From positions 248,001 to 312,000 of the forward strand of contig DAOULY010000002.1 of assembly GCA_034414595.1 (NCBI GenBank): a stretch of DNA of 64,000 nucleotides, written 5' to 3'. Below the pieces are notes generated by a model. The model worked only from the letters and a program-made list of their open reading frames with translations, did not search any database and had not been told where the DNA came from. This DNA comes from DAOULY01 sp034414595 (lineage in GTDB: Bacteria > Chloroflexota > Dehalococcoidia > SZUA-161 > JAUWZY01). Shown piece by piece: positions 19,293 to 26,867 of this stretch (positions within the stretch are counted from its first letter, which is position 1; the number at the start of each line of letters is the position of its first letter). A program made the translations under genes and the position numbers.

Positions 19293-19413
19293 ATTCTAAT
19301 CCTAACAAAAAACCGCTTTCTTGGCGATCAGTGGTCCGGCAACTAGATTAAGTTTGGTTATCAATCTAAACCTACGTCCAGAACGTATCTGCTGGGTAAC
19401 GATTGCTTTTTTG

Positions 19414-19665
19414 TTAGCTCGTTGCACCTTCTAGCGGTTTGTGTCGCTGGGTTTGTATTGTCTCGCCCCGATGGTGGTCAGCCCATTTGCCCTTGGCCTT
19501 CACCACCTGGTAAACGCCTTTGTCTTTGACGCCGACCACCGCAGCGGATGGCGGCTTCCCCCACTGGAAGAGTCCTACCTTCTCATAGGTCCCCAGCTCG
19601 CTCCTGAGTTCGCCATCGAGCTGTCCTCCTTTTGGCGCCTTTGTCCTTGGCTTCATCTCCGGCAT
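19414..19665 (-). CDS. Hypothetical 83-residue protein starting inside the left direct repeat
   Basis: ATG 19665 has a strong GGAGAGGAGG site upstream. The product is basic and polar (PRTKAPKGGQL, then GTYEKVGLFQWGKPPSAAVVGV) and reads like a small beta-rich soluble protein; no family recognised. The first 34 codons lie inside the 156-base repeat that also carries the tRNA-Glu 3' end. The other repeat copy at 29.8-29.9 kb has the same start and Shine-Dalgarno but is frameshifted by one extra G after codon 13, so this is the intact copy. Confidence 0.5.
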   Translation of the reverse strand: MPEMKPRTKAPKGGQLDGELRSELGTYEKVGLFQWGKPPSAAVVGVKDKGVYQVVKAKGKWADHHRGETIQTQRHKPLEGATS

Positions 19666-19719
19666 CCTCCTCTCCTCACCTGAGGAATTAGAATGCCCCC
19701 AAGGGAATTCGAATCCCTG
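19564..19719. repeat. Left direct repeat with tRNA-Glu 3' end (att-like site)
   Basis: About 156 bases matching 29803-29959 with only about four substitutions and one single-base indel. Positions 19694-19719 reproduce the T-arm and acceptor 3' strand of the tRNA-Glu gene at 29934-30006 (GGATTCGAATTCCC followed by the TTGGGGGCA end), but the rest of the tRNA is absent here. A tRNA 3' fragment flanking a segment is the classic footprint of site-specific integration. The remaining 130 bases carry the ribosome-binding site and first 34 codons of a small gene. Confidence 0.75.
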
Positions 19720-19841
19720 CTCGAATTCCTTGTATGAAGCTGGGCTAAGGCCAGGGCGGCGTTGATGATTGTCATCACCAGGGTTTGGACCTCTCCTGGT
19801 AGCTGCGCCAACTCTAAGGCATGCCCGTTGCCATTAGCCAT
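19653..19841 (-). CDS. Small hypothetical protein running into the tRNA fragment
   Basis: A 62-codon frame beginning at ATG 19841 with an AGGGGG site 6 bases upstream. The first 40 residues look like a genuine amphipathic helical protein (ALELAQLPGEVQTLVMTIINAALALAQL). After about residue 41 the frame reads through the tRNA-Glu fragment and gives a non-protein-like tail ending RRGGCRR. The original C-terminus was therefore probably replaced when the repeat was created. No function recognised. Confidence 0.4.
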   Translation of the reverse strand: MANGNGHALELAQLPGEVQTLVMTIINAALALAQLHTRNSSRDSNSLGGILIPQVRRGGCRR

Positions 19842-20633
19842 GACTTCCCCCTTATTCAATTTTTCAGCGATCATCATATCCCCACGCCGAGCACTAGGTC
19901 AATAGTTTACGGAAAACATTTACTGAATTCAGGAAAACTGGGATTTTTAGGAACAATTCGCATGTGTTGTTATGAGATCTATTGATTAAGACGCGCTCCA
20001 GGGCGCAAAATGGGCCTGTGTAAGATCAACGGTTAGTCTCTGAAAGCCTAGTGGGGCTATTTCGTGGCCACTATGGTGTAATCTGGGGGCTATTTGCCGG
20101 ACTTCTGGGGCATCGCCGATGCCGAGAGATCGTAGTTGCCCCATTTAATAACGGTGTTAAGGGTCACTGTGGGAACGAATTCTACCACAGGGTAGGTTCA
20201 CTTTCTACATATCCCCACGTTCCGGATACCTTGGTATTCTATAAATGCTCAGATTCGGAATGGCGCACAATTCTTTCCGAAGTTGCCCCAATGCCACCCA
20301 AGCCCAAATTCTGAGCGCATCTGATGGTAGACTAGGCTCATGGCTCCTATCTGCAGTAACCAAGAAAACGGGAACAACCTGTTTCTACCAATTAATCATG
20401 CAATTCCAGTAATACTAATCTCACTTCGGCACCAGAAGATGGTGCGGTACATCACGGCTGAACAACACGATGTTTTGTTAACGATCAATCGTCCTGTTCG
20501 GCTTCAGTGCGCTCCCGGCAACCGTATGTATGTCCAGCCCATAAAACTATGGCCCTTTCATTGTGCCTTACCTAAAGAAGAGCCCTCAGCTGTATAATAG
20601 CGAGAGAACTCTGGGTGGACAAAGGAGGCTGTT
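19842..20633. other. Intergenic stretch without a supported gene
   Basis: About 790 bases. Open frames here (for example 20051-20314) lack ribosome-binding sites, family features and a coding-like composition. A TATAAT at 20593-20598 close to the right end is a plausible -10 for the Cys-rich gene that follows, although no good -35 is seen. Otherwise I see nothing here. Confidence 0.5.
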
Positions 20634-20807
20634 ATGTGTGAATCGTCAGCCTGTGATTCCTGTGTGGTGGAGGATTGCGAGGATCAGCAGAAGAAATGGA
20701 GGGCCCAGCAAAGACGAAAGCAGTACAACGGAAAGACTTGCTCCGGCTGTTTGCGCTATGAGAGCAATCACGCTACTTGCAATCGTGTAGAATACAATGT
20801 GCTTTAG
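20634..20807 (+). CDS. Cys-rich microprotein, 57 residues
   Basis: ATG 20634 is preceded by AAAGGAGG at ideal spacing and by TATAAT at 20593. The product has seven Cys, at positions 2, 7, 10, 15, 36, 39 and 49. They form a CDSC pair (7/10) with Cys15 five residues on, a Lys/Arg/Gln-rich central helix (QQKKWRAQQRRKQ), a CSGC knuckle, and Cys49. This looks like a small metal-binding (zinc or Fe-S) protein. No family is recognised. It stands upstream of the convergent HgcAB-like gene. Confidence 0.6.
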   Translation: MCESSACDSCVVEDCEDQQKKWRAQQRRKQYNGKTCSGCLRYESNHATCNRVEYNVL

Positions 20808-21002
20808 CATCCTGCAAGTCCGTGCAAGCCCTCAACTCGGATTTCCCGACTCAACTGTTGCTGTGTTAGACTCCCCATCGCTAACTGTCAACGCTCCGAA
20901 TAAGTCCCGAGACAATTTCCCATTGACCTTGCCCCCAGTTATTGTACCACTTATTGAGTTAGAGTCACGGGGAGTGGCGATGCCACTACCAACACTATTT
21001 CC

Positions 21003-22148
21003 CTACACTTTTACAAGACGTTTGCCTATCATGTTTAATTTGAATTTCCTGATGGTTTCCGGGAGTATTACCTTACCTTGCGGGCTCTTAAAGTACAGGG
21101 CATCAAACGGACATTGGACAATACAGGCACCGCATTGGACACAGCGTTCCGCCCTCGGTATTGTCGCAATGTGCTGGTTTTTATCTATCTCATAACAGTC
21201 CCTTGGGCAAACCATCTCACAAAAACCGGCACCACGGCATCTTTCTTTATCCAGAACCACCTTTAGCAATCTACCTTCCAGCAATCCACTCTTGTACAAC
21301 GGTGTGCTCCCCATCAAATCGAGACTCATAACGAGCACGATGACGAGTGAAGCAAACCCCCAGCGTAAGATGAATCCCCAGGTGAAATCACCAGTTAAAA
21401 GGATATAGACAAAAAGACCCAGTATGACAGCACCCCATAAGATTAGCTGAAATCCCCCTCGTCCAAAATCGAAGAAAATGAAGCCGATTCTTTTGCCACT
21501 GGTACTCAGCCAGCGGCTATAAAGAGGAAAGGAGGTGAAGATTAAGAAAGACAATCCCCAGACCAAAAGTATGAAATAGGGAATAGCATCACGCCAGAAC
21601 GGAATAACGATGAGAGCTGAGACGATAGAAATTGGAAATGCCCAGGCGGCAGCCATTTCGATACGCTGCACCCAGGGGAACTCCACCTGCCGCATTTCCG
21701 GAGTTTTCTTCAGTTTATTCCCGATGAAAAGGGGAATGTCTCTGGCATAAACCGGGCCCCAGATTACATTCCACCCGATCTTTTTTTGTATATCACTAGC
21801 TTCGATGCCTGTAGCAGCAAGTTGGGGCAGGATTACAGTTTTGTGGTCTACAAGCCCTTCGATTTCGCTGGTCCTTAGGACCGAAATAACATCGTGGTTT
21901 GTAAAATGACCGCCGGCAGCACCACACCATACGTTGATTCCCCGGCTGTTGGCCACCAGAAGATAAGCGTCTATACCCCTTAGTGACCTTTTAACTCTTT
22001 GTACCGTCAGATGGTAGTTGCAGGTCAAAAATACGGGTGAGTTCCTACCTGGATGCCCAATTTTAATCAGCCCCAGTTTGCTGGGAAGGGGAAAAACTCG
22101 CAGCAACGTTTCAGCAATGTTTACGACGACATAAATAAGCCAATTCAT
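21003..22148 (-). CDS. HgcA-HgcB-like fusion: membrane corrinoid protein with C-terminal ferredoxin domain
   Basis: 381 residues in three parts. Residues about 35-160 are an HgcA/CFeSP-like corrinoid-binding domain with the cap-helix motif GINVWC, where Cys75 corresponds to the Co-ligating Cys of HgcA, followed by the family blocks VILPQLAATGI and GPVYARDIPLF. Residues about 165-280 hold four transmembrane helices. Residues about 300-355 form a two-cluster ferredoxin domain like HgcB. Two departures from mercury-methylating HgcAB are visible: the cap helix reads NVWCGAAGG rather than NVWCA(A/S)GK, and ferredoxin cluster 1 has Ala307 where the second Cys should be (Cys304, 310, 314, with an extra Cys318), while cluster 2 (Cys336, 339, 342, 346) is complete. 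The start overlaps the upstream methyltransferase by 4 bases. A methyl-transfer role to an unknown acceptor is likely; Hg methylation is doubtful. Confidence 0.8.
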   Translation of the reverse strand: MNWLIYVVVNIAETLLRVFPLPSKLGLIKIGHPGRNSPVFLTCNYHLTVQRVKRSLRGIDAYLLVANSRGINVWCGAAGGHFTNHDVISVLRTSEIEGLVDHKTVILPQLAATGIEASDIQKKIGWNVIWGPVYARDIPLFIGNKLKKTPEMRQVEFPWVQRIEMAAAWAFPISIVSALIVIPFWRDAIPYFILLVWGLSFLIFTSFPLYSRWLSTSGKRIGFIFFDFGRGGFQLILWGAVILGLFVYILLTGDFTWGFILRWGFASLVIVLVMSLDLMGSTPLYKSGLLEGRLLKVVLDKERCRGAGFCEMVCPRDCYEIDKNQHIATIPRAERCVQCGACIVQCPFDALYFKSPQGKVILPETIRKFKLNMIGKRLVKV

Positions 22149-22813
22149 GTTGTTTTCCCCTCAGGTCTTTTGGCTACCAGTTCAATAAAATTCTGCATTT
22201 TACTTAAGCTGATTGACTCTATTGATAAACCTGCCCTTTTTACTTTGTCTGGTAAATCCTTTACCGCACTGGTGGTAGTCTGGGTGATAAGGTAGGTAAT
22301 TATTACCAGAGGCAATCTTACCAGCCAGTTAACCAACCTCATTGGAATGCTTCGAGGTCTCACTTCATCGGCAACAAGAAGGAAGCCTCCTGGCTTTAAT
22401 ATCCTTTTTACCTCTTTCAAAGTGTAATTTAGTTCGTCTTCAGTCAATTCGGAGAAACACAGGCCGCTCATTACGACATCATAGCTCTCTGATTGTTCAT
22501 CTCCAAGCTCAGCAACGCCTATCTCGCAGAGTTCTATATTTTGGGCAAGCCCTGCTTCAGTCGCTCTCTTCTGGGCGATTTCTAACATCTGAGGATTAAC
22601 GTCAATAGCTTTCACGTTTGCACCTTTCTGTGCTGCCCTTAGCGTCAGTGCTCCGGTTCCGCAGCCAAGATCAATGACTCTCTGCCCTCTTTGAACGTGG
22701 GATATCAGACGGTCATATACCTTACCTAATCTACCAAGGGTAAGGAGACGAATGCCTCTGTCGTATCTACTTGGAGCGGACTCAAGTATTTTCATCACGA
22801 CATATGTACTCAT
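22145..22813 (-). CDS. SAM-dependent methyltransferase (UbiE/MenG-like class I)
   Basis: 222 residues with a Rossmann-type methyltransferase core: motif I VIDLGCGTGALTL (about 48-60), acidic residue in KAIDVNP (motif II), YDVVMSGLCFSEL (motif IV) and LKPGGFLLVADE (post-motif). The C-terminal part carries a hydrophobic helix (LVIITYLITQTTTS), compatible with membrane association. Its stop overlaps the start of the HgcAB-like gene (ATGA), so the two are translated together and the methyltransferase probably acts on the same substrate, or supplies or uses the methyl group of the corrinoid protein (inference). Confidence 0.82.
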   Translation of the reverse strand: MSTYVVMKILESAPSRYDRGIRLLTLGRLGKVYDRLISHVQRGQRVIDLGCGTGALTLRAAQKGANVKAIDVNPQMLEIAQKRATEAGLAQNIELCEIGVAELGDEQSESYDVVMSGLCFSELTEDELNYTLKEVKRILKPGGFLLVADEVRPRSIPMRLVNWLVRLPLVIITYLITQTTTSAVKDLPDKVKRAGLSIESISLSKMQNFIELVAKRPEGKTT

Positions 22814-23123
22814 TTCGGTACTAACCCTCGCAGGAACTGATACGCAGATTCTACCACTTTATGAACCACTGGAGATACCAGATATTCGTGGAGTTCATCT
22901 GTTAGACCGCGAATATACAAGATGCGTAATTGACGCGAGAAAATTTCCGTAATGTAATTGGATGTCCCATACTTATTGCACAGTTCGATCCAGCTAGAGG
23001 TTTCGAAAGTCAGCTAACAGCAGATGTAGTGCTATGTTCTCCCCCGATCAGCCTTAGTGAAGTAAGGCCCACCTCACTACTTCATGAGACAAGCCACCAA
23101 CCAGTGGTCCTGTCCTGGGCTTC
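22814..23123. other. Intergenic stretch, nothing recognised
   Basis: About 310 bases between the methyltransferase start and the acylphosphatase stop. No promoter, RNA or coding frame with supporting features is seen; the methyltransferase operon must be transcribed from within or upstream of it. Confidence 0.4.
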
Positions 23124-23399
23124 CTACCCGACCCCGAAGTAGGGGAAGCTACCGGAGTATTCCTCCCAACTCGTGTCTATTCGCTCCACCAAGCCAGGTG
23201 AGTCCGTTTCCAGACGTCTCAGCAGCTGAAGTAATTTCCCCTTTTCACCCTCAGCCCGGACCTCAACCATTCCCCCTTGAAGATTCGTTACATATCCTGT
23301 TAGCCCTAGAGCCCTGGCATGTCTTGCCACAAAAAATCGGAAGCCGACTCCCTGAACGAGCCCATGCACTATCGCTGAAAGGGATGCTAACTCTTCCAC
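23124..23399 (-). CDS. acyP: Acylphosphatase
   Basis: A compact acylphosphatase, about 91 residues from GTG 23399, which has AGAGGA about 10 bases upstream; an in-frame TTG at 23417 would extend it. The active-site loop HGLVQGVGFR with catalytic Arg, and the catalytic Asn in GYVTNLQGGMVEV, are both present. It hydrolyses acyl-phosphates such as 1,3-bisphosphoglycerate or carbamoyl-phosphate. It stands alone between the hydrolase gene and the methyltransferase operon. Confidence 0.88.
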   Translation of the reverse strand: MEELASLSAIVHGLVQGVGFRFFVARHARALGLTGYVTNLQGGMVEVRAEGEKGKLLQLLRRLETDSPGLVERIDTSWEEYSGSFPYFGVG

Positions 23400-23446
23400 T
23401 TCAAGCAATCCTCTCAATAAATATAATATCCAATATATGACAATTG

Positions 23447-24418
23447 TTATGTCGACGGCTTTTGCTGGGTAGACGCATCAACCTGTTTTCGTAGCCATTC
23501 CGAAATTAGATGCAGGATCCGTGAGTCTATCGGCTGCCGAGCTTGTTTCTTATACGTGTGTAAGGTGGGCTCACCCTCTTCAACCCTGAGAATGTGCGAA
23601 ACGTTCGGCACCTCGTGATATTCGAAGTCAGTCTGCATGATTTCTGACATTCGCGTTAGATCTTGCGGGTCGACCTGAATATCCTTGGCCCCCGTTACTG
23701 CCAGCACGGGTATACGGATTCTCGGTAGATCGTCAGCCGGGTTGTAGGCCATAAATTCCCGCATCCATTTGGCATTTATCTTCACAATGAACTGTACCCG
23801 GTACCAATCCTTTAAAGAGCGCTTGATCTTGTCGATTTGCTTTTGTTGAGTCTTCACCACATTGATGCGCAGAAGCTTGATTAGCCACTTATTCAGCCCT
23901 CTCATGCCTCTCACCATCTGTTGGGCCTGCCACTTCAAGACATCTTCGCCTGAACGCGCCGGGCCGCTGAGCAACACCACCCCAGCCACGTCGGCACCGT
24001 CGGCTGCCAGCTTGGTTGCGATCAATGCCCCCTCGCTGTGACCGAGCAGAAACACCGCCTCGGGTCGAATCCGTTCCTGAGCCTTCAAACACTTCAAAGC
24101 AGAGGAAGCGTCCGAAACGTTATCAAGGAACCCGGTCTCCCAGTAATTGCCATCGCTTGCCCCAACCCCTCGCTTGTCATACCTTAACGTGGCAATATCA
24201 TGCTCAGCTAGGTGATTGGCTATCTCACGAAATGCGTTGAGAGGAAGCTTCTTGTGGTTTTCGTTCCTATCTACCTGGCCTGAACCCGGGATTAGCAACA
24301 CCCCAGGGAATGGTCCGTCCCAATCGGGCGTCGCTAATGTACCTGCCAAGTGAAATGTTCCAGATGTAAACCTAACCTCTTGCTCGATCGTCAAGTTATC
24401 TCCCCAGGTCACCGTCAA
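23447..24418 (-). CDS. Alpha/beta hydrolase (serine esterase/peptidase-like)
   Basis: 323 residues of the alpha/beta-hydrolase fold. Visible: the oxyanion region LLIPGSGQVDR, the YDKRGVGAS block, the nucleophile elbow GHSEGA (Ser), an acidic residue in VTGAKDIQVDP, and the catalytic His in PNVSHIL. An inserted helical lid lies at about residues 165-215. It resembles the dienelactone hydrolase/S9-like family that acts on small esters; the substrate is not deducible. The GTG/ATG start choice is not critical, as the conserved fold begins near residue 12. Confidence 0.85.
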   Translation of the reverse strand: MTVTWGDNLTIEQEVRFTSGTFHLAGTLATPDWDGPFPGVLLIPGSGQVDRNENHKKLPLNAFREIANHLAEHDIATLRYDKRGVGASDGNYWETGFLDNVSDASSALKCLKAQERIRPEAVFLLGHSEGALIATKLAADGADVAGVVLLSGPARSGEDVLKWQAQQMVRGMRGLNKWLIKLLRINVVKTQQKQIDKIKRSLKDWYRVQFIVKINAKWMREFMAYNPADDLPRIRIPVLAVTGAKDIQVDPQDLTRMSEIMQTDFEYHEVPNVSHILRVEEGEPTLHTYKKQARQPIDSRILHLISEWLRKQVDASTQQKPST

Positions 24419-24653
24419 TGGGTATCAAGCCCTTAGGCATCTCCAGCAATCAATCCTACCAAAAGCCGCTGGTCAAGTAAATCTCGGACACCATTTGCGA
24501 AGCCAGCTAGAACCCGCCATCGACCAAACATTCCTCGGTGTTGTGCAAGGATGCCCGGGGGCAACGTTGCGTGGCTCATACCAAACTGTGATAGACTTAA
24601 GTTAAGATATAGAGAAAGAAAGGACATTCACTTTTCCTAATGGCTCTAAAAGG

Positions 24654-24803
24654 GTGCCGCGGGGGATAATCATGGAAGTGGAGCAGGGCAAGATGATGGG
24701 GATAGTCGGGCCTAATGGTGCCGACAAGATCGAACTCGATTGTATCGATGAATTCCGGGGCAACAATGTCATCGTCTCTCTTATTCACCTCCACCTGGCT
24801 ATC
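24654..24803 (+). pseudogene. Decayed ABC-transporter ATPase fragment
   Basis: A short frame contains EVEQGKMMGIVGPNGADK, which is an ABC ATPase beta-strand and Walker A (normally GPNGAGKT/S) with the essential Gly changed to Asp and no following Thr/Ser. The sequence loses resemblance within 20 residues and no signature motif or Walker B follows. I read it as a fragment of a cobalamin- or other ABC transporter ATPase left next to cobyric acid synthase; the transporter type is a guess. Confidence 0.5.
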
Positions 24804-24905
24804 AAGAGAAGCTCGGTGCCTTGGATCACGGATTTCTGAGCCTGCTGTAGATCGATTCACCACCAGAACGGTACTTGAGCAAAGCTCTATTAAAAGAGGT
24901 TAACT

Positions 24906-26426
24906 ATGGGAAAGGCCATAATGGTGCAAGGCACTGCCTCGTCGGTGGGCAAGAGCATTCTGGCCGCTGCGCTGTGCCGCATCTTCCGGCAGGATGGCTG
25001 GGATGTGGCACCGTTCAAGGCACAAAACATGTCCCTGAATTCCTTCGTCACCCGGGACGGTAGCGAGATGGGTCGGGCACAGGTAGTACAGGCGGAAGCT
25101 GCGTGTGTGGAACCGGCCGTTGACATGAACCCCATTTTGCTGAAGCCGGAGGCGGATAATCGCTCGCAGGTGGTGATCCGGGGTAAGCCCCTGGATGTAC
25201 TCTCGGCCAAGAAATACTACTCGCTGAAAACCGATTTGTGGCCGGTCGTAACCGGGTCTCTGAAAAGGCTTATGACCCAGTACCAGGTGGTGGTGATCGA
25301 AGGAGCAGGCAGCCCGGCCGAAATCAACCTCAAGGACAGGGATTTGGTCAACATGAGGGTGGCCCGCCATTTACAGGCGCCGGTGCTTCTGGTGGCTGAC
25401 ATCGACCGGGGAGGAGTGTTCGCCTTCATCGTTGGCACGCTGGAGCTTTTGGAACCTGAGGAGCGCGCCCTGATCAAGGCATTTGTGATAAACAAGTTCA
25501 GAGGCGATCTCTCCCTGCTAACCCCCGGCCTCGAGTGGCTGGAACAGAGAACCGGAAAACCGGTAGCTGGGGTAGTTCCATACTACCATGACATCAATAT
25601 TGCTGAAGAGGACTCCGTGTCCCTTGAGAAACGCGTCGGGATGAAGACCAGAGGCGATTATCTTCTGGACATCGCGGTGATCGGACTACCGCATATCTCC
25701 AACTTCGATGACTTCGATCCACTGGAACAGGAAAATGGAGTTCGGCTGCGTTACGTAGAGGCAAACGATTCCCTGGGCAGCCCGGATCTCATTATTCTTC
25801 CCGGCACTAAGAGCACCATCGCAGATCTGGAGGCTGTCACGCAGGCAGGCTTGGCTGAGAAAGTGATCGCCTGTGCCCGCAGTGGCATTCCGGTCATCGG
25901 GATCTGCGGCGGTTACCAAATGCTCGGCGAAATTATCCTGGACCCTCAGCATATCGAGAGCTGCCACTCTCAGGTTCCCGGCCTGGGTCTGCTTCCGGTG
26001 ACTACTACCTTTGCCTCGGTGAAATCGACCCACCAGGTGAAAGGGCAAGTCGCTTTGGGCTGCGGGCTGCTGGCAAATGCGCTGGGTCTTCCGATGGTGG
26101 GGTATGAAATCCATATGGGCCAGACCACTGGCCAGGGTATCGCGCACGCGTTTCGAATAGAGGAGAAATCGAGAAAACCCTGTCTGGAACTGGATGGCTG
26201 CCTGGATCCGTCCGAGAATGTCCTGGGCACCTATATTCATGGCCTGTTCCACAACGAGGCATTGCGCCGTTCGATTCTAACAGGGCTGGCTGAAAAGAAA
26301 GGGGTTCGGTTGGACTTCAGCACCACAGTGTTTTCTAAAGAGGCGGAATACGACAAGCTGGCCGATGTTTTTCGAAGGTCCCTTGATATGGGCCTCATCT
26401 ACCGGATCATCGGGCTGGCTAAGTAG
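24906..26426 (+). CDS. cobQ: Cobyric acid synthase
   Basis: 506 residues, glutamine-dependent amidase of adenosylcobyrinic acid a,c-diamide in B12 synthesis. The N-terminal dethiobiotin-synthetase-like ATP-binding domain begins VQGTASSVGKS and contains PFKAQNMSLNS and IEGAGSPAEINL. The C-terminal class I glutamine amidotransferase domain has its nucleophile Cys334 in GICGGYQMLG and the catalytic His in YIHGLFHN. AGAGG precedes ATG 24906. No other cobalamin biosynthesis gene is adjacent, so it probably serves salvage of partial corrinoids or completes a dispersed pathway. Corrinoid demand in this window is evident from the HgcA-like protein and the acyl-CoA mutase. Confidence 0.94.
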   Translation: MGKAIMVQGTASSVGKSILAAALCRIFRQDGWDVAPFKAQNMSLNSFVTRDGSEMGRAQVVQAEAACVEPAVDMNPILLKPEADNRSQVVIRGKPLDVLSAKKYYSLKTDLWPVVTGSLKRLMTQYQVVVIEGAGSPAEINLKDRDLVNMRVARHLQAPVLLVADIDRGGVFAFIVGTLELLEPEERALIKAFVINKFRGDLSLLTPGLEWLEQRTGKPVAGVVPYYHDINIAEEDSVSLEKRVGMKTRGDYLLDIAVIGLPHISNFDDFDPLEQENGVRLRYVEANDSLGSPDLIILPGTKSTIADLEAVTQAGLAEKVIACARSGIPVIGICGGYQMLGEIILDPQHIESCHSQVPGLGLLPVTTTFASVKSTHQVKGQVALGCGLLANALGLPMVGYEIHMGQTTGQGIAHAFRIEEKSRKPCLELDGCLDPSENVLGTYIHGLFHNEALRRSILTGLAEKKGVRLDFSTTVFSKEAEYDKLADVFRRSLDMGLIYRIIGLAK

Positions 26427-26524
26427 ACGGCTGAACGCCCGACACTAGAGGAAGCCATTGACGCAGCCGACCCATCACCAGATTTTACATTTACCCATAA
26501 GATATAGGGACATCTGGTTGCAGC

Positions 26525-26554
26525 TTGACATGCCGCATGTTATTCCCCTATTAT
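26525..26554 (+). promoter_or_regulatory. Sigma-70-type promoter of second DUF5679 gene
   Basis: TTGACA at 26525-26530, an 18-base spacer and TATTAT at 26549-26554, the same layout as at 18222. Flanking bases including ATCTGGTTGCA just upstream of the -35 box are conserved between the two loci. Confidence 0.65.
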
Positions 26555-26609
26555 CTGCACAGTGTAGCCATTTAGACTTAGACTATGAAGTGAGAGGAGT
26601 AACAAGACA

Positions 26610-26753
26610 ATGGCACAAGCCTACTGTGTGAAGTGCAGAAAAAAGGTTGAAGTCAGGAACCCAAAGCGAGTCGTTTTTAAGAACAAGCGGCCTGCCACAA
26701 GCGGCACATGCCCTAAGTGTGGGACCAAAGTATTTAGGATCGAGAAAGCTTAG
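26610..26753 (+). CDS. DUF5679 zinc-ribbon microprotein (copy 2)
   Basis: 47 residues with an AGAGGAG ribosome-binding site. Cys6/Cys9 (CVKC) and Cys34/Cys37 (CPKC) form the zinc knuckles, and the shared core KNKRPATSGTCPKCGTKVFRI aligns with copy 1. Most differences from copy 1 in codons are synonymous or conservative, implying a maintained protein rather than a recent copy. It lies within the segment bounded by the direct repeats, whereas copy 1 lies outside. Function unknown. Confidence 0.8.
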   Translation: MAQAYCVKCRKKVEVRNPKRVVFKNKRPATSGTCPKCGTKVFRIEKA

Positions 26754-26867
26754 TGTCCGGCCCTCAAGAGACCAGAGGCCAGTTTCAAACCTAAATTGAC
26801 ACCATAGCTGGAAATCAGCTACGAATCAAGCCCCTGACTTGGTTCCATCGCGTGTTGGCCTAGTGCT

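Noticed and set aside
20051..20314. 87-residue open frame in the intergenic stretch
   Set aside because: No ribosome-binding site, no recognisable domain, and a residue composition unlike a folded protein.
21003..22148. Annotation as genuine mercury-methylating hgcA/hgcB
   Set aside because: Cap-helix residues after NVWC and the first ferredoxin cluster deviate from verified methylators, and the two parts are fused.
24419..24905. Cobalamin riboswitch upstream of cobQ
   Set aside because: I looked for a B12-box-like core and the expected helices and found none; only an ABC fragment is present.
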